Positions 50,644 to 61,360 of a DNA stretch of 64,000 nucleotides are shown piece after piece (within the stretch, counting starts at the first letter, position 1; each line of letters starts with the position of its first letter). The DNA is from Novibacillus thermophilus (GTDB taxonomy: Bacteria; Bacillota; Bacilli; Thermoactinomycetales; Novibacillaceae): NCBI RefSeq assembly GCF_002005165.1, contig NZ_CP019699.1:2170001-2234000 (forward strand). The letters run 5' to 3'. The position numbers and the translations under genes were made by a program. The notes under the pieces are model-generated. The model worked only from the letters and a program-made list of their open reading frames with translations. It had not been told where the DNA came from and searched no databases.

Positions 50644-50665
50644 GGGGGAGGAATCTCCCCCTTTT
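50644..50665 (+). terminator. rho-independent terminator after iolA
   Basis: GGGGGAG (50644-50650), loop GAAT, CTCCCCC (50655-50661), then TTTT (50662-50665). The stem is perfect and very GC-rich. It lies between iolA and the next dehydrogenase gene at 50692. Confidence 0.8.
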
Positions 50666-50691
50666 ACGAACTTTTGAGGGTGGTTAGATGA

Positions 50692-51705
50692 ATGAAAAAT
50701 AAAAATATTAATTGGGGGATTTTAGGTACAGCCGAAATTGCCGATTTGCATGTGGTTCCTGCGTTGAATCAGGCTAAAAATGCCACTGCTTTGGCAATTG
50801 CAAGTTCAAGTGGCAAAGCCAAATCATTTGCCGAAAAACATGGCATACCTAGAGCTTACGGATCATACGAAGAATTGTTGAGAGATCCGGAAATTGATGC
50901 CGTTTACATCCCGCTTCCAAACCATCTTCATTCCAAGTGGGTAAAAATTGCGGCTGAACATGGAAAACATATTTTGTGTGAGAAACCGGCTTCATTATCA
51001 GCAGCAGAAACAAAAGACATGATAGACGTGTGTAACCACTATAATGTTTTATTTATGGAAGCGCTCATGTACCAGTTTCACCCCCAACACCTGCGTGTCA
51101 AAGAGATGATCGCAGATGGGATGATTGGTGATGTTATCACAATGCGCTCATCTTTCACATTCATGCTCCAAAAAAAAGAAGGCAACTTTCGTTTGAATGC
51201 ACGAACTCAAGGAGGCGGAAGTCTATATGACATTGGTGTTTATTGCATCCACGCCATTCGCGCTATTCTAGGGGAGCCAACAAACGTATACTGTGAGGCC
51301 TCTTTAGATGAATCCGCGGATGCAGATTGGTCAGCAGTAGCTATTCTACAGTTTGAAAATGGAAAGAGAGCTCATTTTGACTGTGGAATGAATGCTTCCA
51401 CCCGTAACGAATATGAAATCGTTGGCACGAGAGGGACGATTCGTGTACCTAAAGCATTTATACCACAAAAGGACGGGAAAGGCATCATCGAGATAATTGA
51501 CCCCGATGGAAACATTCAGAAAGAAACGTGTATAGGAAACTACTACAAGATTGGTGTAGAAAATTTTTCAAACAGCCTTTTAGAAAATAAATCACTCGTA
51601 TATAAACCGGATAGCAGCATACACAATATGAGCGTGCTAGATGCCTGTTTCGCCTCAATCGAGAAAAATAGTACAGTGCCGGTGGTACATCTAAGAAAAC
51701 TTTAA
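50692..51705 (+). CDS. Gfo/Idh/MocA family oxidoreductase
   Basis: NAD(P)-dependent dehydrogenase of 337 residues. The Rossmann motif is WGILGTAEIADLH, the catalytic lysine is in LCEKPASLS, and GGGSLYDIGVYCIHAIRAILG carries the active-site Asp, Tyr and His. This tyrosine-containing form resembles glucose-fructose oxidoreductase or xylose dehydrogenase-like members rather than IolG. The start ATG 50692 follows GAGGGTGG. The gene lies behind the iolA terminator and is visibly richer in A and T than the iol genes before it, as is the iolG gene that follows. Confidence 0.88.
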   Translation: MKNKNINWGILGTAEIADLHVVPALNQAKNATALAIASSSGKAKSFAEKHGIPRAYGSYEELLRDPEIDAVYIPLPNHLHSKWVKIAAEHGKHILCEKPASLSAAETKDMIDVCNHYNVLFMEALMYQFHPQHLRVKEMIADGMIGDVITMRSSFTFMLQKKEGNFRLNARTQGGGSLYDIGVYCIHAIRAILGEPTNVYCEASLDESADADWSAVAILQFENGKRAHFDCGMNASTRNEYEIVGTRGTIRVPKAFIPQKDGKGIIEIIDPDGNIQKETCIGNYYKIGVENFSNSLLENKSLVYKPDSSIHNMSVLDACFASIEKNSTVPVVHLRKL

Positions 51706-51724
51706 AATATTTTGGGGTGATATA

Positions 51725-52765
51725 GTGAAAAAGACTTCCGTTGGTATTATTGGTGCAGGGAAAATTGGGAAGCTGCACATAAATAATTTGGTAACAATGA
51801 ATGAGGTGAATATTCGGGCGATTTCTGATGTGTATATTGATCAAATGTCGGACTGGGTGAATACACTAGATGTTAAGTATACAACGAAAAATTACATGGA
51901 AATTGTGAACGATCCAGATATTGACGCGATTCTTGTATGTACACCGACAAAGTTGCATTCAGAAATTGTTATTGCCGCAGCGGAAAAGAAGAAGCATATT
52001 TTTTGTGAAAAACCGATTAGCTTCAATCTCGAAGATTCATTAAAAGTATTAGATGCTGTTAAAAAAGCTGGCGTGATTATGCAAGTCGGTTTTGTAAGGC
52101 GCTTTGACCGCAACTTTAGGCAAGTGCACGAGATAGTTAAGTCCGGTAAAATCGGTACACCACATATTATTCATATTTTCTCTAGGGATCCTGAACCAGC
52201 ACCGAGGAAATATGTTCGGCACTCTGGTGGAATGCCGTTTGATATGACGATTCATGACTTTGATATGATTCGTTATTTAACACAGTTTGAAGTAGAAGAA
52301 GTATACGCCCAAGGTTCTGTACTTATCGATCCATTTTTTGAAGAGTGTAATGATGTTGACACTGCAGTATTCACGTTAAGATTCACCAATGGCGCAATCG
52401 GTGTTGTTGATAACAGCCGCCGAGCAGAATACGGCTACGATCAACGCGTCGAAGTATTCGGATCGAAAGGATCGGTCAGCATTAAAAATGACACAAATCA
52501 CACAGTGGAAGTTATAACAAAGGACGGCACTTTATCTGATAAGCCAAAATGGTTTTATCTCGAACGATACAATGACGCATTCAAAGAAGAATTACGTTCT
52601 TTCTTAAATTGTGTAACGACAGGGACAGAACCTACAGTGAGTGCTTATGACGGTCTTCAGGCGGAATTGCTCGCGCATGCAGCAACCATATCCTTACAAG
52701 AAAAACGGCCAGTGAAAATCCAAGAAGTGTTGAAACAAACAGACCTGCGCTTAAGAGATCATTAA
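51725..52765 (+). CDS. iolG: IolG, inositol 2-dehydrogenase
   Basis: NAD-dependent dehydrogenase of 346 residues that makes the first step of inositol catabolism, inositol to 2-keto-inositol. The Rossmann motif is VGIIGAGKIGKLH, the catalytic lysine is in FCEKPISFN, and MPFDMTIHDFDMIRYLTQ holds the Asp and His typical of IolG. It starts at GTG 51725 behind GGGGTG. A closely related paralogue is at 34368. It is the last metabolic gene before the second insertion-sequence island. Confidence 0.92.
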   Translation: MKKTSVGIIGAGKIGKLHINNLVTMNEVNIRAISDVYIDQMSDWVNTLDVKYTTKNYMEIVNDPDIDAILVCTPTKLHSEIVIAAAEKKKHIFCEKPISFNLEDSLKVLDAVKKAGVIMQVGFVRRFDRNFRQVHEIVKSGKIGTPHIIHIFSRDPEPAPRKYVRHSGGMPFDMTIHDFDMIRYLTQFEVEEVYAQGSVLIDPFFEECNDVDTAVFTLRFTNGAIGVVDNSRRAEYGYDQRVEVFGSKGSVSIKNDTNHTVEVITKDGTLSDKPKWFYLERYNDAFKEELRSFLNCVTTGTEPTVSAYDGLQAELLAHAATISLQEKRPVKIQEVLKQTDLRLRDH

Positions 52766-53160
52766 AAAAGGGCCTAGCCTGTCCAGCTTTTCCCACAGCT
52801 TCTCTAGTCACGTTCTTCCGCATACGGGCATGCGTCTCGCCATCCATCTGTTTTACTTTATTTTCAGGTTTTTGCGCACTTTTTGTACAGTCCACGGAAC
52901 GACTAAAGCTCCTGGACCTTTTTGAATTTGCGTAGCCTTCCATGCTCAACGTTTTGATCTGCTCGAGGTGTTTACCATCAAAAGGCCAATAATCACTTTG
53001 AGGTCTACGTGTGATCCTTTAAAAATCTGTCGGCTTTTTCCCCTTCGAAAGCTTCTTGTCGTGTTGAAAACCCGAGTTCGACAGTTGGTAGATACACAAA
53101 ACTCTGCGATCCTAGATGGCTCAAGGGATTAGGTGACTTGTGGATAACTTCGTGTAGTGT
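52766..53160. other. intergenic stretch without a recognised gene; one perfect DnaA box
   Basis: A minus-strand open stretch at about 52770-52949 reads lysine- and arginine-rich sequence without any family that I recognise and runs into iolG, so I do not call it. TGTGGATAA at 53139-53147 is the complement of a perfect DnaA box. The remainder may contain the outer end of the IS1634-type element, but no terminal repeat can be fixed. Confidence 0.4.
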
Positions 53161-54772
53161 CTACCGATTTTCAGGGGCATTCGGCGAAATATCCCATTTT
53201 TTTGGGGGTTCATCTAAATTCAGGGCTGAAACAATCACCTTTTGTTCCGGTGTTAATTCCGTTCGTTGTTGGATGGTTCCGTCTGGATGTCGGTAGGTAA
53301 TGACATGCATTTCCTGAAGTATGGATCGCACATTGCGCCACGTCTTTCCCGTTTGGTTTTCGACGACCCGAATGAGCATCAACGCCAACCAACACAACAG
53401 CACATGCGCGCGAATCCGCTCTTCTTTGCGATGGTAAACAGGACGGAGATCCAGAGACGACTTCAATGTTCTAAAAGCGACTTCCACATTCAGCAATTGC
53501 TTGTACCCTAAGGCCACGTCTTCCGTCGGCAGCATGTCGTCCGACGTTCGAAGTAAATATTTACCGTCAAGCCGTTCCATCGCTTTGATGGCCGGTCGAT
53601 CCAAACGGAGATTACCGTGTTTATCGACCTTTAGGTAACGTTTGTAGGTCGGATGACTGACCAAGCGGCAGTGCGCCTTCGTATGCGCCTCGCCGTCCAG
53701 TTCCTTGAGCCGTGACAGTTCTTCCTGCAGGTGAGCCAGATGAGTGTCCCGTTTAGCCGCATCACGCCGTGCTTCCTCAGGATTCCGGACCAGCACATAA
53801 CGTGTTCGTGCTTCGCCAACACCGACAACGACTTCTTTCACTTCGAGGTTGTCGCAAACCTTTTTAAATCGCCCCGGGCTGGATAGCGCTTGTTCCACCT
53901 CGCGTTTTCCTGAGGACAGTTTCTCACCGGCAATGTAGTGCCCTCCGGTGCGTTGCAAATACCGCAGATTGTCATCGGAGGCAAAGCCGCGATCCACAAC
54001 CGTAATGACACGGCCGAGTTTCCACCCGACGAGATCTTGTTTGACTTCCGGTATCACCGTCATATCCGACGTGTTCCCCGGTCACACCCAGCATCGGATC
54101 GGAATCCCCTCCCGCGTAACGGCAAACCCGATGACCGCCTGAGGTAAATCCGGCCGATGATCTTTGGAAAAGCCTTGCCGTCGAAACGTATCCTCATCGG
54201 ACTCTTCGGTTTCAAAATAGGTCGAGGTCGTATCAAAGAAGAGCACATCCACTTCCAGGTTTAACAAACTGGCAACCGCCTGGAACACTTCGTGTTGAAT
54301 GCTCTCTTCAGACTCCAACAGGAAATCCATCGCGCGGTATCCGTGTTGAACATTGAAGGCCGGGAGATCAGGGACGACAACGCTACGTGCGACCCAGTCT
54401 TCCACAGCTAACTTGCTACTCGGTTCAAGGGCTCGGTTTGCGACCATGGCAAACAGAGCGCGTTCCACCGGAGCACGAAAGCCTCGATCCCGAAGCCGAC
54501 GCGTGATCGCCGTGCGAATCCCAAGCTTTTGCCAGAGTTGATCCAGTAACCAAGTCCCGCCGACAGACCGACTTGAGATCAACTTAAGGGCGGGGGCAGT
54601 GTCAACACCAATTGAAAATTCCCCAAAAATAACGTTTTAAAATTCCCCAGTTACAACACTAAACACACGAAATACCTTAGTTACTTACAGCATCACCCCT
54701 TTCAGGTAGATAAGTGTTGGAGTGCTGTTGTGCTTTCCTTTCCCCCGAGGGGAAAAGGGATGGTTAGAAAAT

Positions 54773-55536
<764 letters not shown>

Positions 55537-55540
<4 letters not shown>

Positions 55541-56779
55541 GACAGGATCGCCGCCTCTTCCGCGAACTGATCGTAATCTTCAAGGGATCGTTCGCTCACT
55601 TCCGGCACCGGTGACGACACAAGGCGCGGTTGGTATTCGGCAGGCCGCCTTGTGGGATGTTGCCGGAGCCCTTTTATATGTTCAAGATGGAAGACGACTT
55701 GATGGCGGCCGCTCGCTTTCATGTGCTCCGCGATGAGTGTCCCACCTGCGTAAATCCGGATCCAGCCGTTTTTGTCATCTTGAAGAGACACGGTTTGCCC
55801 GACCCATTCAAACGGAACGGAATAACGATTCGCCTGGTACGAGACTAAACTGTCGGCGCTCACTTTGCGGCGATGGCGTTCGACGGTTTCAAACGGCACG
55901 AAGTTAAAACGTTTCAGTCCCTCTTTGCGCCAACGTTCCAGCGGGACTTCATGGGTCGTGCCGTGCACCCGCACGTTTGCCACGGTATCCATCCAGCGCC
56001 GTGCCTGTAGGTTCAGGTCGTGAAGGCCCTCGAATTCCCGCACACGCGGCCAGAAGTTATGTTTGACGTATTTCACGCCGTTTTCCACTTTCCCTTTTGT
56101 TCGGGCGCGGTAAGGTTGACAGCGTTTGAGGATGAAGCCGTGATGTGCGGCAAAGGCCGCAAACCGCTCGTTCCAAATGACTCCCCCGTTCTCATCCTGA
56201 CCGGTCACCACCGTTTTCATGTTGTCGTACAGAACCGTTCGTGTGATCCCGTTAAAATACTGCATCGCGCGTAGATGGCAACCCATGAGGGTTTCCAGTT
56301 TCTCGTCTTCCGTAAATTCGACATACAGCATCCGCGAGTAGCAGAGGACCATAACAAAAATGTAGAGCCGTTTTTTCCGACCGTGCCAGTCGACGCTGAC
56401 ACGCCCCCAATCCACTTGGGCTTGTTCGCCGGGCGGTGTTTCAAAGCGAACGGTGGCCTTTTCCCGGATGACCGGGCGAAGCGGGCGCATGAAGTCTCGT
56501 AGCAAGGTCGCGCCACCTGTGTAACCATTGGCGCGGATTTCATCGAGAATTACGGCACCGTTCAGGCATCCCTCCTCCATCCGCTGACGAATGTAGTCTT
56601 TGTACGGATCCAACTTTACTTGGCTGTTTCTTTATTCGGTGATAGCTCCGTGGGGCATCTTCCTCCAGCCAGCGCCGAATTGTTTTGCGATCGCGCCCCA
56701 GTTCATTAGCGATTTGGGTAATGTTCATCCCCTTTTGCTTCATGTCTTTGATCATAAAAAACTCCCCATTCTTGATCAT
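55537..56779 (-). pseudogene. istA: IstA, IS21 transposase, frameshifted
   Basis: DDE transposase of IS21. The N-terminal part (from 56779) has the helix-turn-helix MNITQIANELGRDRKTIRRW; the main part (up to 55537) has QAQVDWGRVSVDW with the first acidic residue, the TVLYDNMKTVV segment with the second, and KGKVENGVKYVKHNFW with the glutamate. The two parts are in different frames: one ends KKQPSK, the other continues LDPYKDYIRQR. An extra base in the AAA run (56615-56617 on the plus strand) explains this. IstA and IstB are both damaged as written, so IS21 is probably immobile, unless the indel is a sequencing error. Confidence 0.88.
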
Positions 56780-57308
56780 GGACGTTTCTCTCCTCCCGGA
56801 GAGATTGTCCGTTTTTGGTGGGGAATTTTCAACTGTTACTATTGGGGATTTTACTACCGTTATTCACAGCAGGTGGCGCATCGACCGGGGTATCACCGAG
56901 AAAGCGGTGGATACTGGCGGCAAGACGGCGAAGCCCTTCCGTGTCGAGCTTATCTTTGCGTCTGAAATGGTATAGCACCTTCGCGCGGGGTTGCCTGGTT
57001 TCGGGATGACGCTCATTGTGTGCCAATTGGACATACTGGGTTACGGATCCGTTTTTGTTTTTGCGTGAAATCGTTCGAATATACATGTCTACATTATACA
57101 ACATGTACTACAAAAAGGGAATCAAAATGAATTCTTATTTAACCACAATTTCACTACTGTTGCATAAAACTTGGCAATTACTTGATTGAATATTCAGTTA
57201 TCCATATTTCATCTAATAGGGCTAAAAAGACAAATACCGCATAAAAGGTGGTGCTGCCCATTTGGTAATATTATACAGTTAGTCCTAGAGTGACAACGAC
57301 AAACACGC

Positions 57309-58447
57309 TTATGTCGAGAGTTTTCTCTTTCGCCTCATCGAACGAAATTGGATGCGGTGAAACCATTTTTCATAGGATTTCCAAAGAAAAGATTTTAACC
57401 ATCGTTTTAATTGCAAGATGGACTGCTTCGCTTTGGTCTCCATTTGCACGAGAACAAGCAGACAGTAGGCGATGAGTGCCATGAAAATCTGGTTTTGGAT
57501 GGCTTCCTCACTCGTTCCGAAAAAGGTTTTGATTCGCACGTGTTGCTTAAGCCACTTGAAAAACAGCTCGATCGCCCAACGCGAACGATAGATGTCACCG
57601 ATTTCTTCGGCGCTCAGGTCAAAACGATTGGTCACAAGGCGAATGACATTGCCTTTCGAATCAACGGTTTCAATGAGCCGGAATACATTTTCCGTTCGTT
57701 TCTGAGGGGTACCGATGACGACCATCGAATCTGACATAATGGGGCTTTCTTCCGCGACGGAAAACGTTTCAAGGGTGCGGATCACCGCGTTTTTCTTCAG
57801 ACGCGAAGCGAAGAAAATCCCTTTATCACAATAGCGGTCAAATCTCTCGTAGTCGACATAACCGCGATCAAAAACGTACATCGCTTCTTTTTCGTCTATG
57901 AGAACCTCCAATTGGGTACGGTCGTGGATGTTAGCCGGTGTAACGATGGCCTTTTCCGGATAGACCGTTCCTTTGTCCATAAAGACAAGGCGTAAGTGTA
58001 ATTTGACACCGGCCTTCGTCTTGCGAAAAGTGGCCCATTTATAGCGGCTTAAACTTAAAGGAATGGTGCTGGAGTCAATGATTTTGACCGGTAGATCCAC
58101 CCGTTTCTTGCCTTGTTTGTGCCGATGGATTTGCTGAACGAGATGAAGAAACACATTGGCCATCAGCGATGGATCCACTTCCCTATTCTTTCGAGACAAT
58201 TGGGAAGCGCTAATCCCATCGAGTCCGAGTGCCTGCCCCAAATCTTCATCGAGTACGGCATCCGAAATTGCGCGTAAACTCTCTTCTTCCTGAAGATGTG
58301 CATACAGGAAAAGCATCAGATAAGCCTTTGTCGTGAGCTTCTTGGTGTATTGTCCTGATTGGTGGCGGCAACTTGTTTTTCAAAATGGGAAAAATTAATG
58401 GGTGCCACCCATTTACCAAATGATGAAATCAGTGTATTCTTGTCCAT
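57309..58447 (-). pseudogene. IS4-family transposase, frameshifted near the N-terminus
   Basis: DDE transposase. The main part (58316-57309, 335 residues) contains VKIIDSSTIPLSLSRYKWA with the first catalytic Asp, MYVFDRGYVDYERFD with the second, and IYRSRWAIELFFKWLKQH with the Y-x-x-R-W-x-I-E block of IS4 enzymes. The expected N-terminus starts at ATG 58447 (MDKNTLISSFGKWVAPINFS) and reads on to AATNQD; then one base is missing near 58350-58354, after which YTKKLTTKAYLMLFLYAH continues in the other frame. Terminal repeats could not be fixed. It stands next to the IS1634/IS21 nest. Confidence 0.85.
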
Positions 58448-58957
58448 AACGGTATCCTTTACGTTGGATTTGGACAGGAACCACCCTGTACATCCATTGT
58501 AAAGGATTTTTTTGTCAGTTGGACAACCGAAATGTGAACATTGAGGGTATTATGAATCATCGGATTTAATTAATGCAACACCAGTGCCACAATTTATAAG
58601 AAATAAATAGTCAAAATAACACCGAGTTATCCACAATATTTTAGTGCCTACGAGTTTGGGTTGAAGATCTCTTTATGATACCTGTGGAAAAGATCGTTAA
58701 ATTCTTGGTACATAAGGATTATTTATTACTTATCCACAGATGCTGTTTTAGTGCTTATTTTTGGTCACTACTGTCGAACCCTGGGAAAAAGTCGACGGTC
58801 AAAACTCCGATATCCATATGAAGTTGCGTAAAAAAATCGAAACAAAAGGGCAAAACATCTTTAGTATTAAACGTGTGAAATCTGTAAAATTGGAAAACAA
58901 AAAGCTTGAAACCCGAGAAATAATTAGATTTTTCGAATGACAAAAGAGGTGTCTATC
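58448..58957. other. 510-base AT-rich spacer with a DnaA-box cluster
   Basis: No gene is recognised here. It holds perfect DnaA boxes TTATCCACA at 58627-58635 and 58730-58738 and a near-match TTTTCCACA on the other strand at 58683-58691. Part of the right side must contain the promoter of the GH4 operon, but no good pair of hexamers is visible. Confidence 0.5.
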
Positions 58958-60334
58958 GTGAAATTAACTATTATTGGAGGAGGGGGCGTCAGAACTCCTC
59001 TGATGGTCAACGGTTTGATCCGCTGGCATGAAAGAGTAAACGTTGACCGTCTAGTCCTTTTTGACACAGATCCCGAGAAATTAAGCGTCATCGGCAACCT
59101 CGTCTCCCATTTAGTTCAAAAAAAGGGTTCCCCGTTTCAAGTGGAAGTCGCGACAGATTTGACTGAAGCTGTTCAGGATGCCGATTTTATCTACACAGCT
59201 ATTCGTGTGGGAGGTGATGTCAGTCGAGTAGTTGATGAAAAGATTCCGCTCAAATATGGAGTTCTTGGACAAGAAACAACAGGACCCGGCGGCTTTGCCA
59301 TGGCCTTGCGCACAATACCTGTCATGCTGGAGTATGCCAAGATAATAGAAGAGGTGAATCCTGATGCGTGGGTCGTTAATTTTACCAATCCATCGGGTTT
59401 AATCACCGAAGCGTTGCAGAAGTATACAAACATCAAAATCGTCGGAATATGTGATGCGCCATCATCGATGAAATTGGAAATCGCCAAATTTTTAAACGAG
59501 CCAGCAGACGATGTGCATATCAATTATTTTGGGCTTAACCATCTCGGGTGGATTAACCGGATAATGGTTAAGGGAGAAGATCGCCTTCCAGAAATGATAG
59601 ATCGTTACGATGCGTTTAGTCAAGGTTTTCCCCACATGTCCAGTTTTCCTAAAACATTCATTCAACAATTGCATATGTTGCCAAACGAGTATTTGTATTA
59701 CTACTATTTTCGGGAAGAAGCTGTTCAAAACATACGACAGAGTTCCCGTACAAGGGGAGAACAAATTGTAGAGCTTAACAGGTCGTTGTTAAGCCAGGTA
59801 GAAGACTGTGTCCAAAAGGGCCAGCTTCAAAAAGCCTTGGATATTTATGAAAAAATGATGAGTGAAAGAACGCGCAGTTACATGAGTAACGAAACAGGTG
59901 GTGCTAAAGGCGATCAATCTGTCACCTTTGAATCAGAAGGATATGAAGGGCTCGCGATGTCAATCATTGAGAGCATTTTGCACAATCGGAGGAAAACGCT
60001 CATCTTAAATGTTCCCAACCAAGGAGTCTTGTCAAGCTTGAAGGAAGACGACGTGGTAGAAGTTACGTGTCTGTTGGACCGTCATGGGCCGGTTCCGTTG
60101 GCTGTCGGACACATTCCGGATCGTGTACAGGGACTGATACACAGTGTTAAAGAGTACGAACGCCTAACAGTTTCTGCGGCAGTAAGCGGAAATTACGAAC
60201 AGGCTTTGCTTGCTTTGACTGTCCATCCGCTTGTTTGTTCTTACTCGTTAGCTAAAAAAATTTTAGATGATTACCTCATTGAACACAGAGCATTCCTTCC
60301 GCAGTTTAAAAAAGGGAGCGGAATACATGCATAA
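58958..60334 (+). CDS. GH4 family glycosidase (6-phospho-beta-glucosidase-like)
   Basis: NAD- and Mn-dependent glycosidase of 458 residues that cleaves glycosidic bonds by an oxidation-elimination route. LTIIGGGGVRTPLMVNGLI is the NAD-binding N-terminus; NFTNPSGLITEAL and GICDAPSSM carry the conserved Asn and metal-ligand Cys, and NHLGWI the metal-ligand His. Overall it is closest to the LicH/ChbF-type 6-phospho-beta-glucosidases. GTG 58958 is eight bases after AGAGGTG and gives the exact family N-terminus; an ATG at 58937 would add seven residues. Its last eight bases overlap the PfkB kinase gene. Confidence 0.9.
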   Translation: MKLTIIGGGGVRTPLMVNGLIRWHERVNVDRLVLFDTDPEKLSVIGNLVSHLVQKKGSPFQVEVATDLTEAVQDADFIYTAIRVGGDVSRVVDEKIPLKYGVLGQETTGPGGFAMALRTIPVMLEYAKIIEEVNPDAWVVNFTNPSGLITEALQKYTNIKIVGICDAPSSMKLEIAKFLNEPADDVHINYFGLNHLGWINRIMVKGEDRLPEMIDRYDAFSQGFPHMSSFPKTFIQQLHMLPNEYLYYYYFREEAVQNIRQSSRTRGEQIVELNRSLLSQVEDCVQKGQLQKALDIYEKMMSERTRSYMSNETGGAKGDQSVTFESEGYEGLAMSIIESILHNRRKTLILNVPNQGVLSSLKEDDVVEVTCLLDRHGPVPLAVGHIPDRVQGLIHSVKEYERLTVSAAVSGNYEQALLALTVHPLVCSYSLAKKILDDYLIEHRAFLPQFKKGSGIHA

Positions 60335-61250
60335 ATACGATGTAACAGTCATCGGGGTTGCCTGCTGTGACATCATTTTTCACGGCTTGCCATCCTTTCC
60401 AAAGTTAGGGGAAGAAATATGGACGGACGGCGTAGAGGTAACAGCAGGCGGGGCCATGAATACACCGGCGGCCCTTTCGCGGCTCGGTCTCAAGATTGCT
60501 TTAGCTACACCGATCGGCAATGATTTTTTCGGACAATTTATCTTGTCCAAAATAGAAGAAGAAAAAATTTCTACCGAATACGTTCAGCGCTTGGATGTAC
60601 CGTATCCTCAGGTTTCTGTCGCTTTAAACTACGATTGTGACCGAGCTTTTGTCTCGTATGCTGAGCAAAGCAAGACAGAACCTTATGTGAAACACCTGCG
60701 TTATGTGATTGAAGAGACGCAGTCAAAACTGATTCACTTTTATGCGTCTTCCAATCCGGAAATGACGGAACTGATGAAAAAGACTAAAAAAAGAGGCCTG
60801 AAAGTGAGTTTGGATTCAGGGTGGGATCCGGTAACCTTACGCTCGGAGCAAATTAAAGAACAAATTCGTTTGGCGGATGTATTCCTTCCCAATTTAAAGG
60901 AAGCTCAGATGATCACTGGGAAAGAAGATGCGCGCGAGGCGTTGGAAGAGTTGTCCAAAATAACTTCCACAATCGTTATAAAGTTGGGCAAGGACGGTGC
61001 CATCGGCAAATGGAACGGAAAGGTATTTGAATCAAAAGGAACGGAATTGGACCCAATTGATTCAACAGGAGCTGGGGACTGTTTCGTAGCAGGGTTCCTT
61101 TACGGATGGTTAAAAGAAATGGATTTTAAACAGTGCCTGTCCATTGCCAATTATTGCGGAGGAGCTTCTGTTAAAGCAGTAGGGGGTTATACTGGAGCAC
61201 CTACTGAAATGCAGTTACAGAAACACTTACTAAAAGTGCAAAATATCTAA
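60327..61250 (+). CDS. PfkB family carbohydrate kinase
   Basis: Sugar kinase of 307 residues. The N-terminus HKYDVTVIGVACCDIIF leads into signature 1 (GGAMNTPAALSRLGLK), and signature 2 is DSTGAGDCFVAGFLYG with the catalytic Asp. ATG 60327 overlaps the GH4 stop, so the two are coupled. A kinase next to a GH4 enzyme and an ABC importer suggests that an imported disaccharide or its product is phosphorylated inside the cell, replacing the phosphorylation that a PTS would provide. Substrate specificity within the family cannot be read from sequence. Confidence 0.9.
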   Translation: MHKYDVTVIGVACCDIIFHGLPSFPKLGEEIWTDGVEVTAGGAMNTPAALSRLGLKIALATPIGNDFFGQFILSKIEEEKISTEYVQRLDVPYPQVSVALNYDCDRAFVSYAEQSKTEPYVKHLRYVIEETQSKLIHFYASSNPEMTELMKKTKKRGLKVSLDSGWDPVTLRSEQIKEQIRLADVFLPNLKEAQMITGKEDAREALEELSKITSTIVIKLGKDGAIGKWNGKVFESKGTELDPIDSTGAGDCFVAGFLYGWLKEMDFKQCLSIANYCGGASVKAVGGYTGAPTEMQLQKHLLKVQNI

Positions 61251-61360
61251 GCAAAAAATCAAAATATCATTAGAAATGACGTGTGTTATATTGATATAAA
61301 TTTATTAGCAAGAGTCAGGCGTTCGGCTCGTGGTTTAGATAATTTGATTGGAAGGAGAGG

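Noticed and set aside
52770-52949. Minus-strand coding stretch beside iolG
   Set aside because: It runs into iolG on the other strand, is low-complexity Lys/Arg-rich, matches no family that I recognise and lacks a ribosome binding site.
58627-58738. Chromosomal or plasmid replication origin
   Set aside because: Only three boxes, with no dnaA, dnaN, rep or par gene nearby and no clear AT-rich 13-mer repeats.
58755-58943. Short minus-strand reading frame before the GH4 gene
   Set aside because: No ribosome binding site or recognisable motif, and it overlaps the probable promoter region of the GH4 operon.
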